A DNA stretch of 64,000 nucleotides from Diphasiastrum complanatum (GCA_029204225.1 CM055095.1:10693471-10757470); one strand, 5' to 3'; positions 21,871 through 35,700 are shown, counted from the stretch's first letter. Notes: generated by a model not told the origin, from the letters alone. Made by a program: numbers and translations.

Positions 21871-22277
21871 ATGCGATTCTAAGGAATTACTACGAGAGAT
21901 GGATTGTATATACAAAAGGCTCTTCCCCACCTCAATTTAAGTGAAAATCGAGCATGTAATATGGAAGATGATTGACCATTTTCGTCCTAATTTGTTAATC
22001 TTACCTAATCCTTGAGTTTTGCCAAGTTGGTGGCTAGGTTGGTTATCCACCTCCATGATTCAAGGAATTTGGTCCTATAATTTGGGGATTATGACCAAAC
22101 AAACCTAACTAACCATATGAATGATATCCAACCTATCTAGGGTTGCCTACGCACGTGGGAACATGGAATCACAAATGTGGGACTCACCTATGTGCAATCT
22201 AGATGCTCACTGATCAAGCTAGATTTGCCAATTTTTGGCAATTTTTCACACTCAAAAGGCAATGAGCATATGGTGTG
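21871..22277. other. Unassigned spacer
   Basis: No gene recognised. The last 20 bp (GAGCATATGGTGTGCAAA) already read as copia RT (EHMVCKL) and lead into the chimeric repeat. Confidence 0.35.
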
Positions 22278-22985
22278 CAAACTCTATAAAGCATTGTATG
22301 GATTGAAACAATCACCAAGAGCATGGTTTCAGAGAATCAATTCTTTGTGAAATTGTATGTAATTTGTATTCTGTCAATTTCATGTGTACTTCAAGAAGAT
22401 TTAATATTAATTTCACATGTACTTCATTGGTTTTGGTCAACCAATGAATATGTCATTTGCTGAAGAAATGTCTCGAAACAGGTATTTATATTGTAGTATT
22501 TATGAAATAATATGTACTTATGAGATGGACATGTAGCATTGTGTGTTGCATATGACATTTTTTTTTGTGTTAATGCTCAAAGCACAACACCTCCATGAGA
22601 TTTTGAAATATTAAAAAGGATGGAAGCTTATGAAAAAAACAAATCACAAAAAAGAGCGCAAATGATTGATTGAGTACTTAGTGGAGGAGCATCGTCATCA
22701 AGTTCTGGCATTTGACCTCAACAAAGAACTACGGTACTATATATTTGTAATTATTAAAAATTTGAGAATAGATTAATTGTCATGCAAATCATTTTTTGCA
22801 TCAACAAGCTATCTATTCTTATGTTTGTTACATGAAATTAGTATAAAAAAGAGTACGACGAAAAGATATATTGTGAGTGTAAGCAATGCAAAGGATTTAA
22901 AATTTGACCAAGGCGAATTGTGGCACAACATTTGTGGAAGTTTGGAAAGCATGTTGAGGAGCCTGATGTGGTTTTGGAGGTATAT
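22278..22985 (+). repeat. Chimeric 0.7-kb repeat, copy 2
   Basis: Same content as 576-1282: copia RT scrap, anonymous middle part, then the short CKQC-containing block ending at a GT donor (GGAG|GTATA, about 22978). Here the donor is followed by a plausible intron and an acceptor at 23068-23069, so copy 2 keeps exon structure that copy 1 lacks. Confidence 0.7.
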
Positions 22986-23069
22986 TTTATTTGCTTAGTA
23001 TTAGTCTTTATCATACACAATGTTTTTGAAAAAAAGGACTAATGCATGTATACTTTTTCTCTCTTGCAG

Positions 23070-23429
23070 AATAGTACATTGGTGTCAAGCTCTTGCAAAA
23101 TTGATAATCTTATCAACAAGATAAGAAATATTGATTTTGGATCATCTTTGGCATTGGACGAAGATCTAGTTGATGATTTTATTGATGAGGTCACTAGTGA
23201 CTACACATCGAGTAATGTGGAGGTTATGCATATTCCTATGTCTCATATATCCACTCACTCCTCCAGTCTTGACATTGATCCTGCTTCAATGGAATCTGAT
23301 CATCTCATAGTGTCATCACACCTAGATTGTATCCAATCCACAACACCTTGTGAAAATCCTATCCCAAGCTCTATCCATCTCATGATGTCACACATACAGA
23401 TATTGTGCATCTCATCACACCCAACATAA
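23070..23429 (+). CDS. Possible exon of an unknown acidic protein
   Basis: After CTCTCTTGCAG at 23059-23069 the frame stays open for about 120 codons (NSTLVSSSCKIDNLINKI, DEDLVDDFIDEVTSDYTSS, Ser/His-rich part with DIDPASMESDHLIVSS) and stops at 23429. The composition (acidic then Ser-rich) and the good acceptor suggest a real exon carried in from a gene. No family recognised. A further frame, 23405-23638 (LRKRTQLGRILRKFEKEQSF), may be the continuation after a frameshift. Confidence 0.4.
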   Translation, partial: NSTLVSSSCKIDNLINKIRNIDFGSSLALDEDLVDDFIDEVTSDYTSSNVEVMHIPMSHISTHSSSLDIDPASMESDHLIVSSHLDCIQSTTPCENPIPSSIHLMMSHIQILCISSHPT

Positions 23430-23528
23430 ATTGTACAGATTCTTCTATCTTAGCTATGCCATTAAGAAAAAGAACACAACTTGGACGCATTTTGAGAAAA
23501 TTTGAAAAAGAACAAAGTTTTTTACGTA

Positions 23529-23825
23529 CTATTGACTTGTCCAAAAATGTTTTAAATTCGTTGACCGAATCTCTCCTTCCTCCTCATCTACATATGGCAT
23601 TAATGCGACAACACTATTCAAAGGGACATCAATGCTAGTCAAAGAAAATAAACCTAATTCGGCATTAGGAAACCGCTCACTAGGCTTAATTATGTACATA
23701 TGACCCCAATATGAAAATGATGTCCCACATAATGGTAGTGGTAACGTATCAGGCCAACATGAATATTTCTTTCTATCAAATGGCTTAACTAATATAAAGC
23801 AATCTTGATACTTAATAAGTAACAT
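23529..23825 (-). other. Junction ORF: gypsy codons fused to unknown sequence
   Basis: The minus-strand frame starts with gypsy codons (MLLIKYQDCF, which matches MLLIKHQDCFAW in copy 2 of the gypsy complex) and then continues for about 88 codons that are not gypsy (FDRKKYSCWPDTLPLPL, GHMYIIKPSERFPNAELGLF). This marks the left breakpoint of the gypsy complex, in the spacer just before RT. The foreign part is unrecognised. Confidence 0.5.
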
Positions 23826-24878
23826 GCGTACTGCTTAATACTGTTCAGGAGTAAGTTGCGATCCAACTTGTACAATTTTTTTCGGTTCTCCTGGTTTGGC
23901 AAGATTCATTGGTTGTGTCCTAGTTGGGCCATCGTAAACCTCTTTAGATTCTGGCATGTGTTCTTCAGGTTCATGATGTGCTTTAGGTAACATGATAACC
24001 ACATCATATAGTGTATAACGTTTAAAATACTCGGTCATATCATGTTGGACTACATCTGCTTGTTCTTTTTCGAAAGGAATTGTTTTGGATCTTCGCTTAG
24101 TCTTCTTAACAGGAATTGATCGTGGAGGTGATGACTTCGGAGAAGTAAATTTTTCTTCAAAGGTGAAGACTTCCTAGACGATGATGTCTTACTAAAATTC
24201 TGACTTGAAGAATCATCCTCGAATTTTTCTTTGCCTTTATCCAATAAGGGTGGCACTTTCTATGAATCAATCTTTTGAGGAAGATTTTCCCATTTCAGGA
24301 CCGTATTATAATGTTGCTTAGCTTGTTTCTTCGTCATCAATCCTGTGATCCTATCTTCCTTCAATATAACTGCTTTGGGAGGTTTTATTGTTGGTTCTTC
24401 AGGAACATTACCCACTCCAAATTTGGTCAAAGCCATATGATTTAGAATCTGCTCATCCGTAAGTTCAGCATTGCCATCATACGTCGAGGCATGACTCATA
24501 GGAATAAGTTCATCCTCAATCGGATCAGGTATAGGTGATGTTGGTATTCAGGCTACATTCAGCATATTTAGTGAAAACGTGATTGGTGTATCCAAAGTTG
24601 GATCTAACTAGGAAATCTCACTCAAATCTAATTGATTATCTCGTTGACACATGTATCCTGCTGGTCGATCACAAGTGTGATCCGTTGTTGACAAATTGTC
24701 ACTCTTTTTGAACCACTAGTTTGATAGTCCATGTTGTAGGATCAACTTTATCTGCACGTTCACAATTTTTGAAAGTGATTTTTGCAAAACCCCAGTTATG
24801 AATTATTTGCACACCTTGTAACCATGGACGTCCCAATAGAATTTGGTAGACATTTGGCACTTCTGGTAAGTCCATCAC
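23826..24878 (-). pseudogene. Gypsy copy 1: protease C-side and pre-RT spacer
   Basis: Minus-strand frames at 24699-24947, 24260-24499, 24050-24256 and 23835-24038 match the spacer of copies 2 and 3: LGRPWLQGVQIIHNW, TYDGNAELTDEQILNHM, EEPTIKPPKAVILKEDR, YDVVIMLPKAHHEPEEHMP, and KIVQVGSQLTPEQY just before RT. Several frameshifts and stops. RT itself is missing: the sequence leaves the gypsy just after the QDCF block. Confidence 0.85.
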
Positions 24879-25261
24879 TACAAAGTAATGACAAAATGTA
24901 CTCCCGCAATTCTGACAGGTATATCTTTCACCATTCCTTGTGGACAAACTGTTGTTTGATCAGCTAGCTTAATAGCAAAAATAGCAGGCTTAATCTTTGT
25001 AAGGCCCCATTTTGCACATAGCTTTGTAGAGATCAAGTTAACTCCTGAACCGCCATCTATCATGATTGCTTTTTTAGGAAATTGTCTATGCTGTATCGGC
25101 AGAGTGATATTATTTTGTTCACTTTTCCAAGCGGCTCCAACATGGAGTACTTCGTTAGATTCTTCAAATCCAGCACAAAAAAGAGGCTCCTGATGGACTT
25201 TTGGTTCTTCTTGAGGTAACTTTTGTGCTAAGACTTCTTTTGCTTTTGGCACCAACTTCAA
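24878..25261 (-). pseudogene. Gypsy copy 1 aspartic protease
   Basis: The 127-codon frame carries LVPKAKEVLAQKLPQEEP, then the active-site block MIDGGSGVNLISTKLCAKWGL, then the flap region (FAIKLADQTTVCPQGMVKDI). The catalytic triplet is DGG, a variant of the usual D-S/T-G; the same variant is in copies 2 and 3, so it is a family trait. Gag upstream is in other frames. Confidence 0.85.
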
Positions 25262-27038
25262 GAACTCTCCTAATGAGATATTTGCTAGACAAAATGTTCA
25301 TGAGCAGTTCTGTTTGCGGTGCTTCCGGTTCAGTCATCTTGAAGGATTCTTCATGATGATGTAAATGATCATTCATATCCGTACGTAAATTTCTTGGAGG
25401 CTGCAATGATAAAGACTGAACTTCAGTTGTTGCTTTAGCAGCTTTAAGCTCCTCTTCTTCTTGCAGATGTTTGATCCACTACCTCTTATTTTGATATCTT
25501 TGTTTTTCTGCATTAAGATTTGAATAGACTCCAGATGTTGTTGGTATATCGTTCAATGGTATAGAATCAGCAGGTACTGGATCCACTACTGGTTCTTTTT
25601 GCTTCTATGTTCTGGTGACCACCATCAAGGGTGCACTTGGTTTATTTGGAGCTATTGGTCTGTTTGATTATTATCAAATTTACAGGCGCTGTAGCTGGTG
25701 GTGGCTTCTGTCTTGCTGGACAGTCTTTATAGCAATGCCCATAACCACAGTCACAACAAAATGGTACAAATATCTCTTTATTTGGACATTCTGCAACTCT
25801 GTGATTTTCTCCACATGCAAAGCATCAAGGTGGTGCTCTGGTCCAATTTCTGGAGGCTTGCTGTTGGGCGGTAGCATAAATGTCATACTATTCTGAAGAT
25901 CCACCTTCTTGATCATTACCATAGTTCCATTGTGCAGCACTTCCGTAAGGTTGGTTCCATCAAATTGGCAGGAGGAGCGGAGTGCTTTGGTGGGGCAGGT
26001 AAAGCTAAACATTCCAGGTATCCAAGAGCAGATTGTCGCGGTCTTGCTGCTGGATTTCCTCCATACTATGGTTATCGATATCCCATCTGGACATACCATC
26101 CGAGGGTTGAAGTTGCAAAAAGCAGTCTCATGATCAGGTGAATTACACAGATGGCAAACACTAAGTTCCATTCATTTTTTCAATTGAGAACACTCGTTTA
26201 CTGTGTGATTCCTTGTACAAATAGAACACCAGACATTTTCCTTGGTAGGAACAGTCTTTGCAAACTTTTTAGGTTCCTTGTTTGCTTCCCCGTGGAAATT
26301 TTCAAATGCTTTGATCTTCTCTTCAAATTGCTACTGCAACTTTTCCATCTGTTTTTGTTGGTTCTTCCCAAGTTTCTCGAACTCATTGAGCATCATTTTT
26401 GCAGTAGCGTTGGCATTCATTGATGTAATAGTGGTGGATGTCGTAGTAGTCAGCCCTGCTGTATAAGGCAACATACTAATATTCGGCTCATCATGTAAAT
26501 CTTCATCCTCCTCCCGAATTGCATCGTTCATAGCATTTTGCAAGAGTACATACTCATTATGGTGTTTCAGCTCACGTCTGATCCGTTTAGGTAGACCTGA
26601 CAAAAACCACATAATCATGGCATTCTCATTAATCAGCTCAGGTTCGCATTCAGATCTGAGACGTTTCACCCATTCAATCTAATCTCAAACCATTTCCCTC
26701 TTTCTCATTTTAATTTTACTTAACAGTAGGAAAGGGTATTCCATAAACTTTCACGGTTTGAACAGTGTGATAAGGGCTCGTTTTACAACCTCCCAATCTG
26801 TACGCTCAGTTTCGTCTTGATTATAGTACCAATCTTGTGTTGCGTTTGTTAAGGCCATAGGAAACAACTTAAGTTTATCTTGAGGATAAATCTCACCATA
26901 GACTTCACATGATTCAGCATAGATCTGAAGAAATCTAACTAGATCTATTAATCCATTATATTTGGGTAGATCCAATCGGGGTGCTCTTCTAACAATGATT
27001 GGATTGACTTCTTGTGGAGCACCTCCATGGGCAACCAT
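25262..27038 (-). pseudogene. Gypsy copy 1 Gag
   Basis: Starts at 27038 with MVAHGGAPQEVNPIIVRRAP, then the retrotransposon-gag fold (RFLQIYAESCEVYGEIYPQD, LTNATQDWYYNQDETERTDW), continuing at 26669 (KRLRSECEPELINENAMIMW). The coiled stretch is QKQMEKLQ. A knuckle (VCHLCNSPDHETAFC) is at about 26150. Two further knuckle regions are garbled by frameshifts between 25680 and 25900. Copy 3 (46972-48431) shows the intact order. Confidence 0.8.
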
Positions 27039-27584
27039 CTTCTCATATTCAAATCAAGTAGACAATGAGATTGGATCTAGATTTTTCAATCAAAACTATC
27101 TCAGATCATATTTGCTTGATTTATATCGCTTTTCAGGAATATGATTCTATATCATAAAAAAGATTTCGAAATGCGATCAACTGATACCTCTAAAAAATGA
27201 TAAATTTCTCGAAATCCAAATCAGAATATATTAGATTTGACCCAAATTTTGTAAGAGACTTCATCTAGAAAATCAGAAACTAAAAATAGGACTGGAAAAG
27301 GTTCCCTAGGCGAAGGTTGGCTCGGCGAAGGTTCAACAGTGCTATTTCTGGGAAAAAAAACTATTTGATCAACTTTTCGAACAATTTCTTGGGAAATAAC
27401 CTTCGCCGACCTTTCAGATGAAATATTTGACACTAATAAAACTATGGAAAACCGGACAAAGGTTTATGACACAAGAAAATACAGTTTCTGTACTTTGGCG
27501 AGGGTGTAAATCAAGATTTTTTGTGATATGATCAAGAACAATCTTTGTCGAACTCGAAAATAGTATTCTACTACAAATAGAATA
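27039..27584 (-). other. Truncated 5' leader of gypsy copy 1
   Basis: Matches 48432-48930 of copy 3 (TCAAATCAAGTAGACAATGAG; GGCTCGGCGAAGGTTCAA). It breaks off at about 27584 inside the leader, where it joins the middle of an LTR unit. The primer-binding site and about 1 kb of leader are missing. Confidence 0.75.
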
Positions 27585-30370
27585 CCTATGTGATCATCGG
27601 GTTGGACTTACACACGCAGGGTGCCAAATCCCTTTCAATTATTAACTAGGGTTAGGGTTGCCTTGGGATCTGCAAACCCGCAAACAATAATGGGTTTCTT
27701 TCGTTGCCTAACCTGAATCCAAGATCTTGTCAATCTAGAGATGGAGTTAGTTATCACGCATAGGTTCGTTACCATGAGAGCGATAGTTTTAGCTGAGATT
27801 TCAGCATGAATGCAAGATCCAAACTCTAACCCTACATCCATTAACTCTATTCTATAACACTATGATCCATTAACTCTACGATCCACAACAAAGATATCTT
27901 ACACTTCTTCTCTCTCTCTTTCTCTCTCATAAAAAGTAAAATAAAATGCAATCCCAATAACAATCAAATCCAACAATTACCAAAAATCCATAGAAAGTAT
28001 GAGAGATGGAAAAGAAAATAAGAAGAGGAAGGACATTCATCAACCTATTTTTGAAGAGAACCAATCTGTTTTATTGAAACAAGGAAATGAACATCAAGAG
28101 CAACTCGAGTTGGTCCCCTCTTAATGTAGAGAGGAGGACCCTGGCCTCTGAATCCTATTGGTCCATTCTTGCCTCTCTTTTTATTCAAATTTTAAAAAAA
28201 GTGTGGGAACCATCAAAATTGGAGGAAAACCCAACTTTATTTACTAACTTGATATTTAGGCCCTGCAACATGAAAAGTCCCGCAAACAGGCCTAAAGTCC
28301 TTTTATTGACTTTTAACTAATCAATCAAATAACTATGTGATCATCGGGATGGACTTATACATGCAGGGTGCCAAATCTCTCTCACTTATTAATTAGGGTT
28401 AGAGTTGCTATAGGATCCGCAAACCCTGCAACAGTAGTGGGTTTATTTCCTTGTCTAACCTGAATCCAAGATCTAGTCACTCAAGCATCATAGAGATGGA
28501 GTTAGTTGTCACGCGTAGGTTTGTTCCCATGAAAGCGATAGTTTTAATTCAGATTTCAGCATGAATGGAAGATCCAAACTCTAACTCTACATCCATTAAC
28601 CCTATTCTTTAACACTGCAATCCATTAACTCTACGATCCATAACAAAGATATCTTACACATACTCTCTTTCTCTTTCTCTCTCATAAAAAGTATAATAAC
28701 ATGCAATCCCAATAACAATCTGATCCAACAATTAGCAAAAATCCAAAGAAAGCATGAGAGATGGAAGAGGAAAGAAGAAGAACAAGGACATTCAACAGCC
28801 CATTTCTGAAGAGAACCAATCTGCTTTCTTGAAACGAGAAAATGAACATCAGGAGCAACTCGAGTTGGTCCCTTCTTATAGTAGAGAGGAGGACCCTGGC
28901 CTCTCAATCCTATTGGTCCATTATTGCCTCTCTTTTGATTCAAATTTCAGAAAAGTATGGGAACCATCAAAATTTGAGAGAAACCCAAGTTTATTCACTA
29001 ACTTGACATTTAGGCCCTTCGACATGAAAAGTCCAGCAAAAAGGACTAAAGTCCTGTTATTGACTTTTACCTAATCCATCAAATAACTATGTGATCATTG
29101 GGTTGGACTTACACACGCAGGGTGCCAAATCCCTCTCACTTATTAACTAGGGTTAGAGTTGCCTTGAGATCCGCAAACCCTGCAACAGTAGTGGGTTTTT
29201 TTCCTTGCCTAACCTGAACGCAATATCTAGTCAATCTAGCATCATAGAGATGGAGGTTGTTGTCACACGTAGGTTCGTTCCCATGCGAGCGATAGTTTTA
29301 GTTCAGATTTCAGCATGAATGGAAGATCCAATCTCTAACTCTACATCCATTAACCCTATTCTTCAACACTACGATCCATTAATTCTACGATCCACAACAA
29401 AGATAGCTTACACTTTCTCTCTCATAAAAAAGTGTAATAACATGCAATCCCAATAGCAATCAGAACCAACAATTAGCAAAAATCCAAAAAAAGCATGAGA
29501 GATGAAAAAGGAAAGAAGACGGGCAAGGACATTCATCAACCCATTTATGAAGAGAACCAATTTGCTTTATTGAAACGAGAAAATGAACATTAGGAGCAAC
29601 TCGAGTTGGTCCCTTCTTATAGTAGAGAGGAAGACCCTGGCCTCTGGATACTATTGGTCCATTCTTGTCTCTGTTTTTATTTAAATTTTAAAAAACTGTG
29701 TGAACCATCAAAATTGGAGAGACACCCAACTTTATTCACTAACTTGACATGGAGGCCCTACGACATTAAATGTTCCGCAAAAAGGCCTAAAGTCCTTTTA
29801 TTGAATTTTAAGTAATCAATCAAATAACTATGTGATCATCGGTTGGACTTACACACACAAGGTGCCAAATCCCTCTCACTTACTACCTAGGGCTAGAGTT
29901 GCCTTGGGATCTGCAAACGCAGCAACAGTAGTGGGTTTCTTTCCTTGTCTAACCTGAATCCAAGATCTAGTCAATCTAGCATCATAGAGACGAAGTTAGT
30001 TGTAACGTATAGGATCGTTCCCATGAAAGCAATAGTTTTAGTTCAGATTTTAGCATGAATGGAAGATCTAAACTCTAACTCTACATCCATTAAACCTATT
30101 CTTCACCTCTACGATCCATTAACTCTATGATCTACAACAAAGATAGCTTACACTTCCTCTCTCATAAAAAAGTATAATAACACGCAATCCCAATAGCAAT
30201 CAGAACCAACAATTAGCGAAAATCGAAAAAAGCATGAGAGATGAAAAAGGAAAGAAGACGAGCAAGGACATTCATCAACCTATTTCTGAAGAGAACCAAT
30301 TTGCTTTATTGTAACGAGAAAATGAACACCAGGAGCAACTCGAGTTGGTCCCTTATTATAGTAGAGAGGA

Positions 30371-32742
30371 AGACCCTGGCCTCTGAATACTATTGGTCCA
30401 TTCTTGTCTCTGTTTGTATTCAAAGTATAAAAAAGTTTGGGAACCATCAAAATTGGAGGGAAACCCAACTTTATTCACTAACTTGAGATTTAGGCCCTGC
30501 GATATTAAAAGTCCTTTTATTGACTTTTAACTAATGAATCAAATAACTATGTGATCATCGGGTTACACGATCCACAACAAAGATAGCTTACACTTATTCT
30601 CTCTCTTTCTCTCTCATAAAAAATATAATAACATGCAATCCCAATAACAATCAGATCCAACAATTACCAAAAATCCAAAGAAAGCATGAGAGATGGAAAG
30701 GAAAGAAGAAGAGCAAGGACAGTCATCAACCCATATCTCAAGAGAACCAATCTGCTTTATTGAAACGAGGAAATGAACATCAGGAGCAACTCAAGTTGGT
30801 CCCTTGTTATTGTAAAGAGGAGGACCCTGACCTCTAAATCCTATTGGTCGATTCTTGTCTCTCTTTTTATTCAAATTTTAAAAAAAGTGTGGGAACCATC
30901 AAAACTGGAGAGAAACTCAACTTTATTCACTAGCTTGACATTTAGGCCCTGCGACATTAAAAGTCCCGCAAAAAGACCTAAAGTCCTTGTATTGACTTTT
31001 AACTAATGAATCAAATAACTATGTGATCATCGGGTTGGACTTACACACGCAGGGTGCCAAATTCCTCTTACTTATTAACTAGGGATAGAGTTGCCTTGGG
31101 ATCCACGAACCCTGCAACAGTAGTGGGTTTCTTTCCTTCCCTAACCTGAATGCAAGATCTAGTCAATCTAGCATGATAGAGACGGAAGTAGTTGTCACGC
31201 GTAGGTTCGGTCCCATGAGAGCAATAGTTTTATTTTAGATTTCAGCATGAATGGAAGATCCAATCTCTAACTCTACATCCGTTAACCCTATTCTTCAACA
31301 CTACGATCTATTAACTCTACGATCCACAACAAAGATAGCTTACACTTCCTCTCTCATAAAAAAGTGTAATAACATGCAATCCCAATAGCAATCAGAACCA
31401 ACAATTAGCGAAAATACAAAAAAAACATGAGATATGGAAAAGGAAAGAAGACGAGCAAGGACATTCATCAACCCATTTATGAAGAAAACCAATCTGCTTT
31501 ATTGAAACGAGAAAATGAACATCAGGAGGAACTCGAGTTGGGCCCTTCTTATAGTATAGAGGAAGACCCTGGCCTCTGAATACTATTGTTTCATTCTTGC
31601 CTCTCTTTTTATTTTAATTTTAAAAAAGTGTGGGAACCATCAAAATTGGAGAGAAACCCAACTTTACTCACTAACTTGACCTTGAGGCCCTACGACATCA
31701 AAAGTTTCGCAAAAAGGCCTAAAGTACTTTTATTGACTTTTAACTAATGAATCAAATAACTATGTGATCATCGGGTTGGACTTACACACGCAGGGTGTCA
31801 AATCTCTCTCACTTACTAACTAGGGTTACAGTTGTCTTGGGATCCGCAAACCCAGCAACAGTAGTGGGTTTCTTTCCTTGACTAACCTGAATCCAAGATC
31901 TAGTCAATCTACCATCATAGAGACGAAGTTAGTTGTGACGTGTAGGTTCGTTCCCATGAGAGCGATAGTTTTAGTTAAGATTTCAACATGAATGGAAGAT
32001 CCGAACTCTAACTCTACATCCATTAACCCTACTCTTCACCTCTACGATCTACCACAAAGATAGCTTACACTTCCTCTCTCATAAAAAGTATAATAACATG
32101 CAATCCCAATAAGAATCAGATCCAACAATTAGAAAAAATACAAAGAAAGCATGAGAGATAGAAGAAGAAAGAAGAACAGCAAGGACATTCAACAACCTAT
32201 TTCTGAAGAGAACCAATCTGCTTTATTGAAACAAGAAAATGAATATCAGGAGCAACTCGAGTTGGTCTCTTCTTATTGTAGAGAGGAAGACCCTGGCCTT
32301 TGAATCCTATAGGTCCATTCTTGCCTCTCTTTTTATTCAAAGTTTAAAAAAGTGTGGGAACCATCAAAATTGGAGGAAAACCCAGCTTTGTTCACTAACT
32401 TGACATTTAGGCCTTGCGATATTAAAAGTCCTTTTATTGACTTTTATCTAATGAATCAAATAACTATGTGATCATCGGGTTACACGATCCACAACAAAGA
32501 TAGCTTACACTTCTTCTCTCTCTCTTTCTCTCTCATAAAAAATATAATAACATGCAATCCCAATAACAATCAGATCCAACAATTACCAAAAATCCAAAGA
32601 AAGCATGAGAGATGGAAAAGGAAAGAAGAAGAGTAAGGACATTCATCAACCCATTTCTTAAGAGAACCAATCTGCTTTATTGAAACGAGAAAATGAACAT
32701 CAGGAGCAACTCGAGTTGGTCCCTTCTTATTGTAGAGAGGAG
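30371..32742 (-). repeat. 1.92-kb higher-order repeat inside the LTR array
   Basis: Two units of about 455 bp (30371-30820 and 32289-32743) share one identical deletion junction, GGGTT|ACACGATCC, at about 30564 and 32481, and also share AAAAAATATAATAAC and ACAATTACCAAAAATCC variants. A block of about 1917 bp (one short plus two long units) was therefore duplicated as a whole. Confidence 0.8.
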
Positions 32743-35700
32743 GACCCTGGCCTCTAAATCCTATTGGTCCATTCTTGCGTCTCTTTTTATTCAAAGTTTA
32801 AAAAAGTGTGGGAACCATCAAAATTGGAGGGAAACCCAACTTTATTCACTAACTTGACATTTAGGCCCTGCGATATTAAAAGTCCCGCAAAAAGGCTTAA
32901 AGTCCTTTTATTGACTTTCAACTAATGAATCAAATAACTATGTGATCATCGGGTTGGACTTACACACGCAGGGTGCCAAATCCCTCTCACTTATTAACTA
33001 GGGTTAGGGTTGCCTTGGTATACGCAAACCCTCCAATTGCCTAACCTGAATCCAAGATCTTGTCAATCTAGCATCATAAAGACGGAGTTAGTTGTCACGC
33101 GTAAGTCCGTTCCCATGCGAGCGATAGTTTTAGTTGAGATTTCAGCATGAACAGAAGATCCAAACTCTAACCCTACATCCATTAACTCTATTCTTTAACA
33201 CTACGATCCATTAACTCTATGATCCACAACAAAGATAGCTTACACTTATTATCTCTCTCTTTCTCTCTCATAAAAAGTAAAATAACATGCCATGCCAATA
33301 ACAATCAGATTCAACAATTAGCAAAAATGCATAGAAAGCTTGAGAGATGGAAAAGGAAAGAATAAGAGCAAGGACATTCATCGAGATATTTTTGAAGAGA
33401 ACCAATCTACTTTATTGAAACGAGAAAATGAACATTAGGAGCAATTCGAGCTGGTCTTTTCTTATTGTAGAGAGGAGGACCCTGGCCTCTAAATTCTATT
33501 GGTCCATTCTTGTCTCTCTTTTTATTCAAATTTTGAAAAAAGTGTGGAAACCATCAAAATTGGAGGGAAACCTAACTTTATTCACTAACTTAACATTTAG
33601 GCCCTGCAACATCAAAAGTCCCTCAAAAAGGCCTAAAGTCCTTTTATTGACTCTTAACTAATCAATCAAATAACTATGTGATCATCGGGTTGGACTTACA
33701 CATGCAGGGTGCCAAATTCCTCTCACTTATTAACTAGGGTTAGGGTTGCCTTGGGATCCGCAAACCCTCCAAGAGTAGTGGGTTTATTTTCTTGCCTAAC
33801 CTGAATTCATGATTTAGTCAATCTAGCATCATAGAGACGGAGTTAGTTGTCATGCGTATGTTCGTTCCCATCAGAGCGATAGTTTTAGATCAGATTTTAG
33901 CATGAATGGAACATCCAATCTCTAATTCTACATCCATTAACTCTAAGACTACGATCGATTAACTCTATGATCCACAATAAAGATATGTTACACTTCCTCT
34001 CTCTCTCTTTCTCTCTCATAGAATTTATAATAACATACAATCCCAATAACAATCACATCCAACAATTAGCAAAGTTCAGATTTCAGCATGAATGGAAGAT
34101 CCAAACTCTAACTCCACATCCATTAACCATATTATTTGAAACTACGATCCATTAACCCTATGATCCACAACAAAGATAGCTCACACTTCCTCTATCTCTC
34201 TTTCTCTCTAATAAAAAGTATAATAATATGCAATCCCAATAACAATTAGATACAACAATTAGCAAAAATCAAAAAGCATGAGAGGAAAGAAGAAGACCAA
34301 GGACATTCATCAACCTATTTCTGAAGAGAATCAATCTGCTTTATTGAAACGAGAAAATGAACATCAGGAGCAACTCGAGTTGGTCTCTTCTTATAGTAGA
34401 GAGGAGGACCCTGCCCTCTGAACCCTATTGGTCCATTCTTTCCTCTCTTTTTATTCAAATTTTAAAAAAGTGTGGGAACCATCAGAATTGGAGGGAAACC
34501 AAATTATTCACTAACTTGATATTTAGGGCCTGTGACATTAAAAGTCCCGCAAAAAGGCCTAAAGTCCTTCTATTGACTTTTAACTAATCAATCAAATAAA
34601 TATGTGATCATCGGGTTGTACTTACACATGTAGGGTGCCAAATCTCTCTCACTTATTAACTAGGGTTTGGATTGCCTTGGGATCCGCAAACCCTCCAACA
34701 ATAGTGGGTTTCTTTCCTTGACTAACATGAATCCAAGATCTAGTCACTCAAGCATCATAGAGACGGAGTTAGTTGTCACGCGTAGGTTCGTTCCCATGAG
34801 AGCGATAGTTTTAGTTCAGATTTCAGCATGAATGGAAGATCCAAACTCTAACCCTACATCCATTAATCCCATTCTTTAACACTACGATCCATTAACTCTA
34901 CGATCCACAACAAAGATAGCTCACACTTCTTCTCTCTCTTTCTCTCTTATAAAATGTATAATAACATGCAATCTCCATAACAATGGCTTTTAATTAATGA
35001 ATCAAATAACTATGATCATCGGACTGGACTAGGGTGAGAGTTGCTTGGGGATCCGCAAACCCTCCAATAGTAGTGGGTTTCTTTCCTTGCCTAACCTGAA
35101 TCCAAGATCTGGTCACTCAAGCATCATAGAGACGGAGTTAGTTGTCACGCGTAGATTCGTTCCCATGAGAGCGATAGTTTTAGTTCAGATTTCAGCATGA
35201 ATGGAAGATCCAAACTCTAACTCTACATCCATTTTTTCAGTAGTGGGTTTCTTTCATCAACCTATTTTTGAAGAGAACCAATCTGCTTTATTGATTGGTC
35301 CCTTCTTATGGTAGCGAGGTGGACCCTCGCCTCTCAATCCCATTGGTCCATTCTTGCCTCTCTTTTGATTCAAATTTTAGAAGAGTGTGGAAACCATCAA
35401 AATTTAAGGAAAACCCAACTTTATTCACTAACTTGACATTTAGGCCCTACGACATTAGAAGTCTCGCAAAAAGGGCTAAAGGCCTTTTTTTGACTTTTAA
35501 TTAATCAATCAAATAGTATAATAACATGCAATTCCAATAAAATCAGATCCAACAATTAGCAAAATTCCAAAGAAAGCACGAGAGATGGAATAGGAAAGAA
35601 GAAGAGCAAGGACATTCATCAACCCATTTCTGATAGAATGAATCTGGTTTATTGAAACGAAGAAATGAACATCACCAGCAACTCGAGTTGGTCCCTTCTT

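Noticed and set aside
28087-34587. A similar 76-77 codon plus-strand frame recurring in the LTR array (28087, 30773, 33428, 34357)
   Set aside because: It is antisense to the element, lies inside duplicated LTR units and is broken in most of them. Conservation reflects recent duplication of the DNA.
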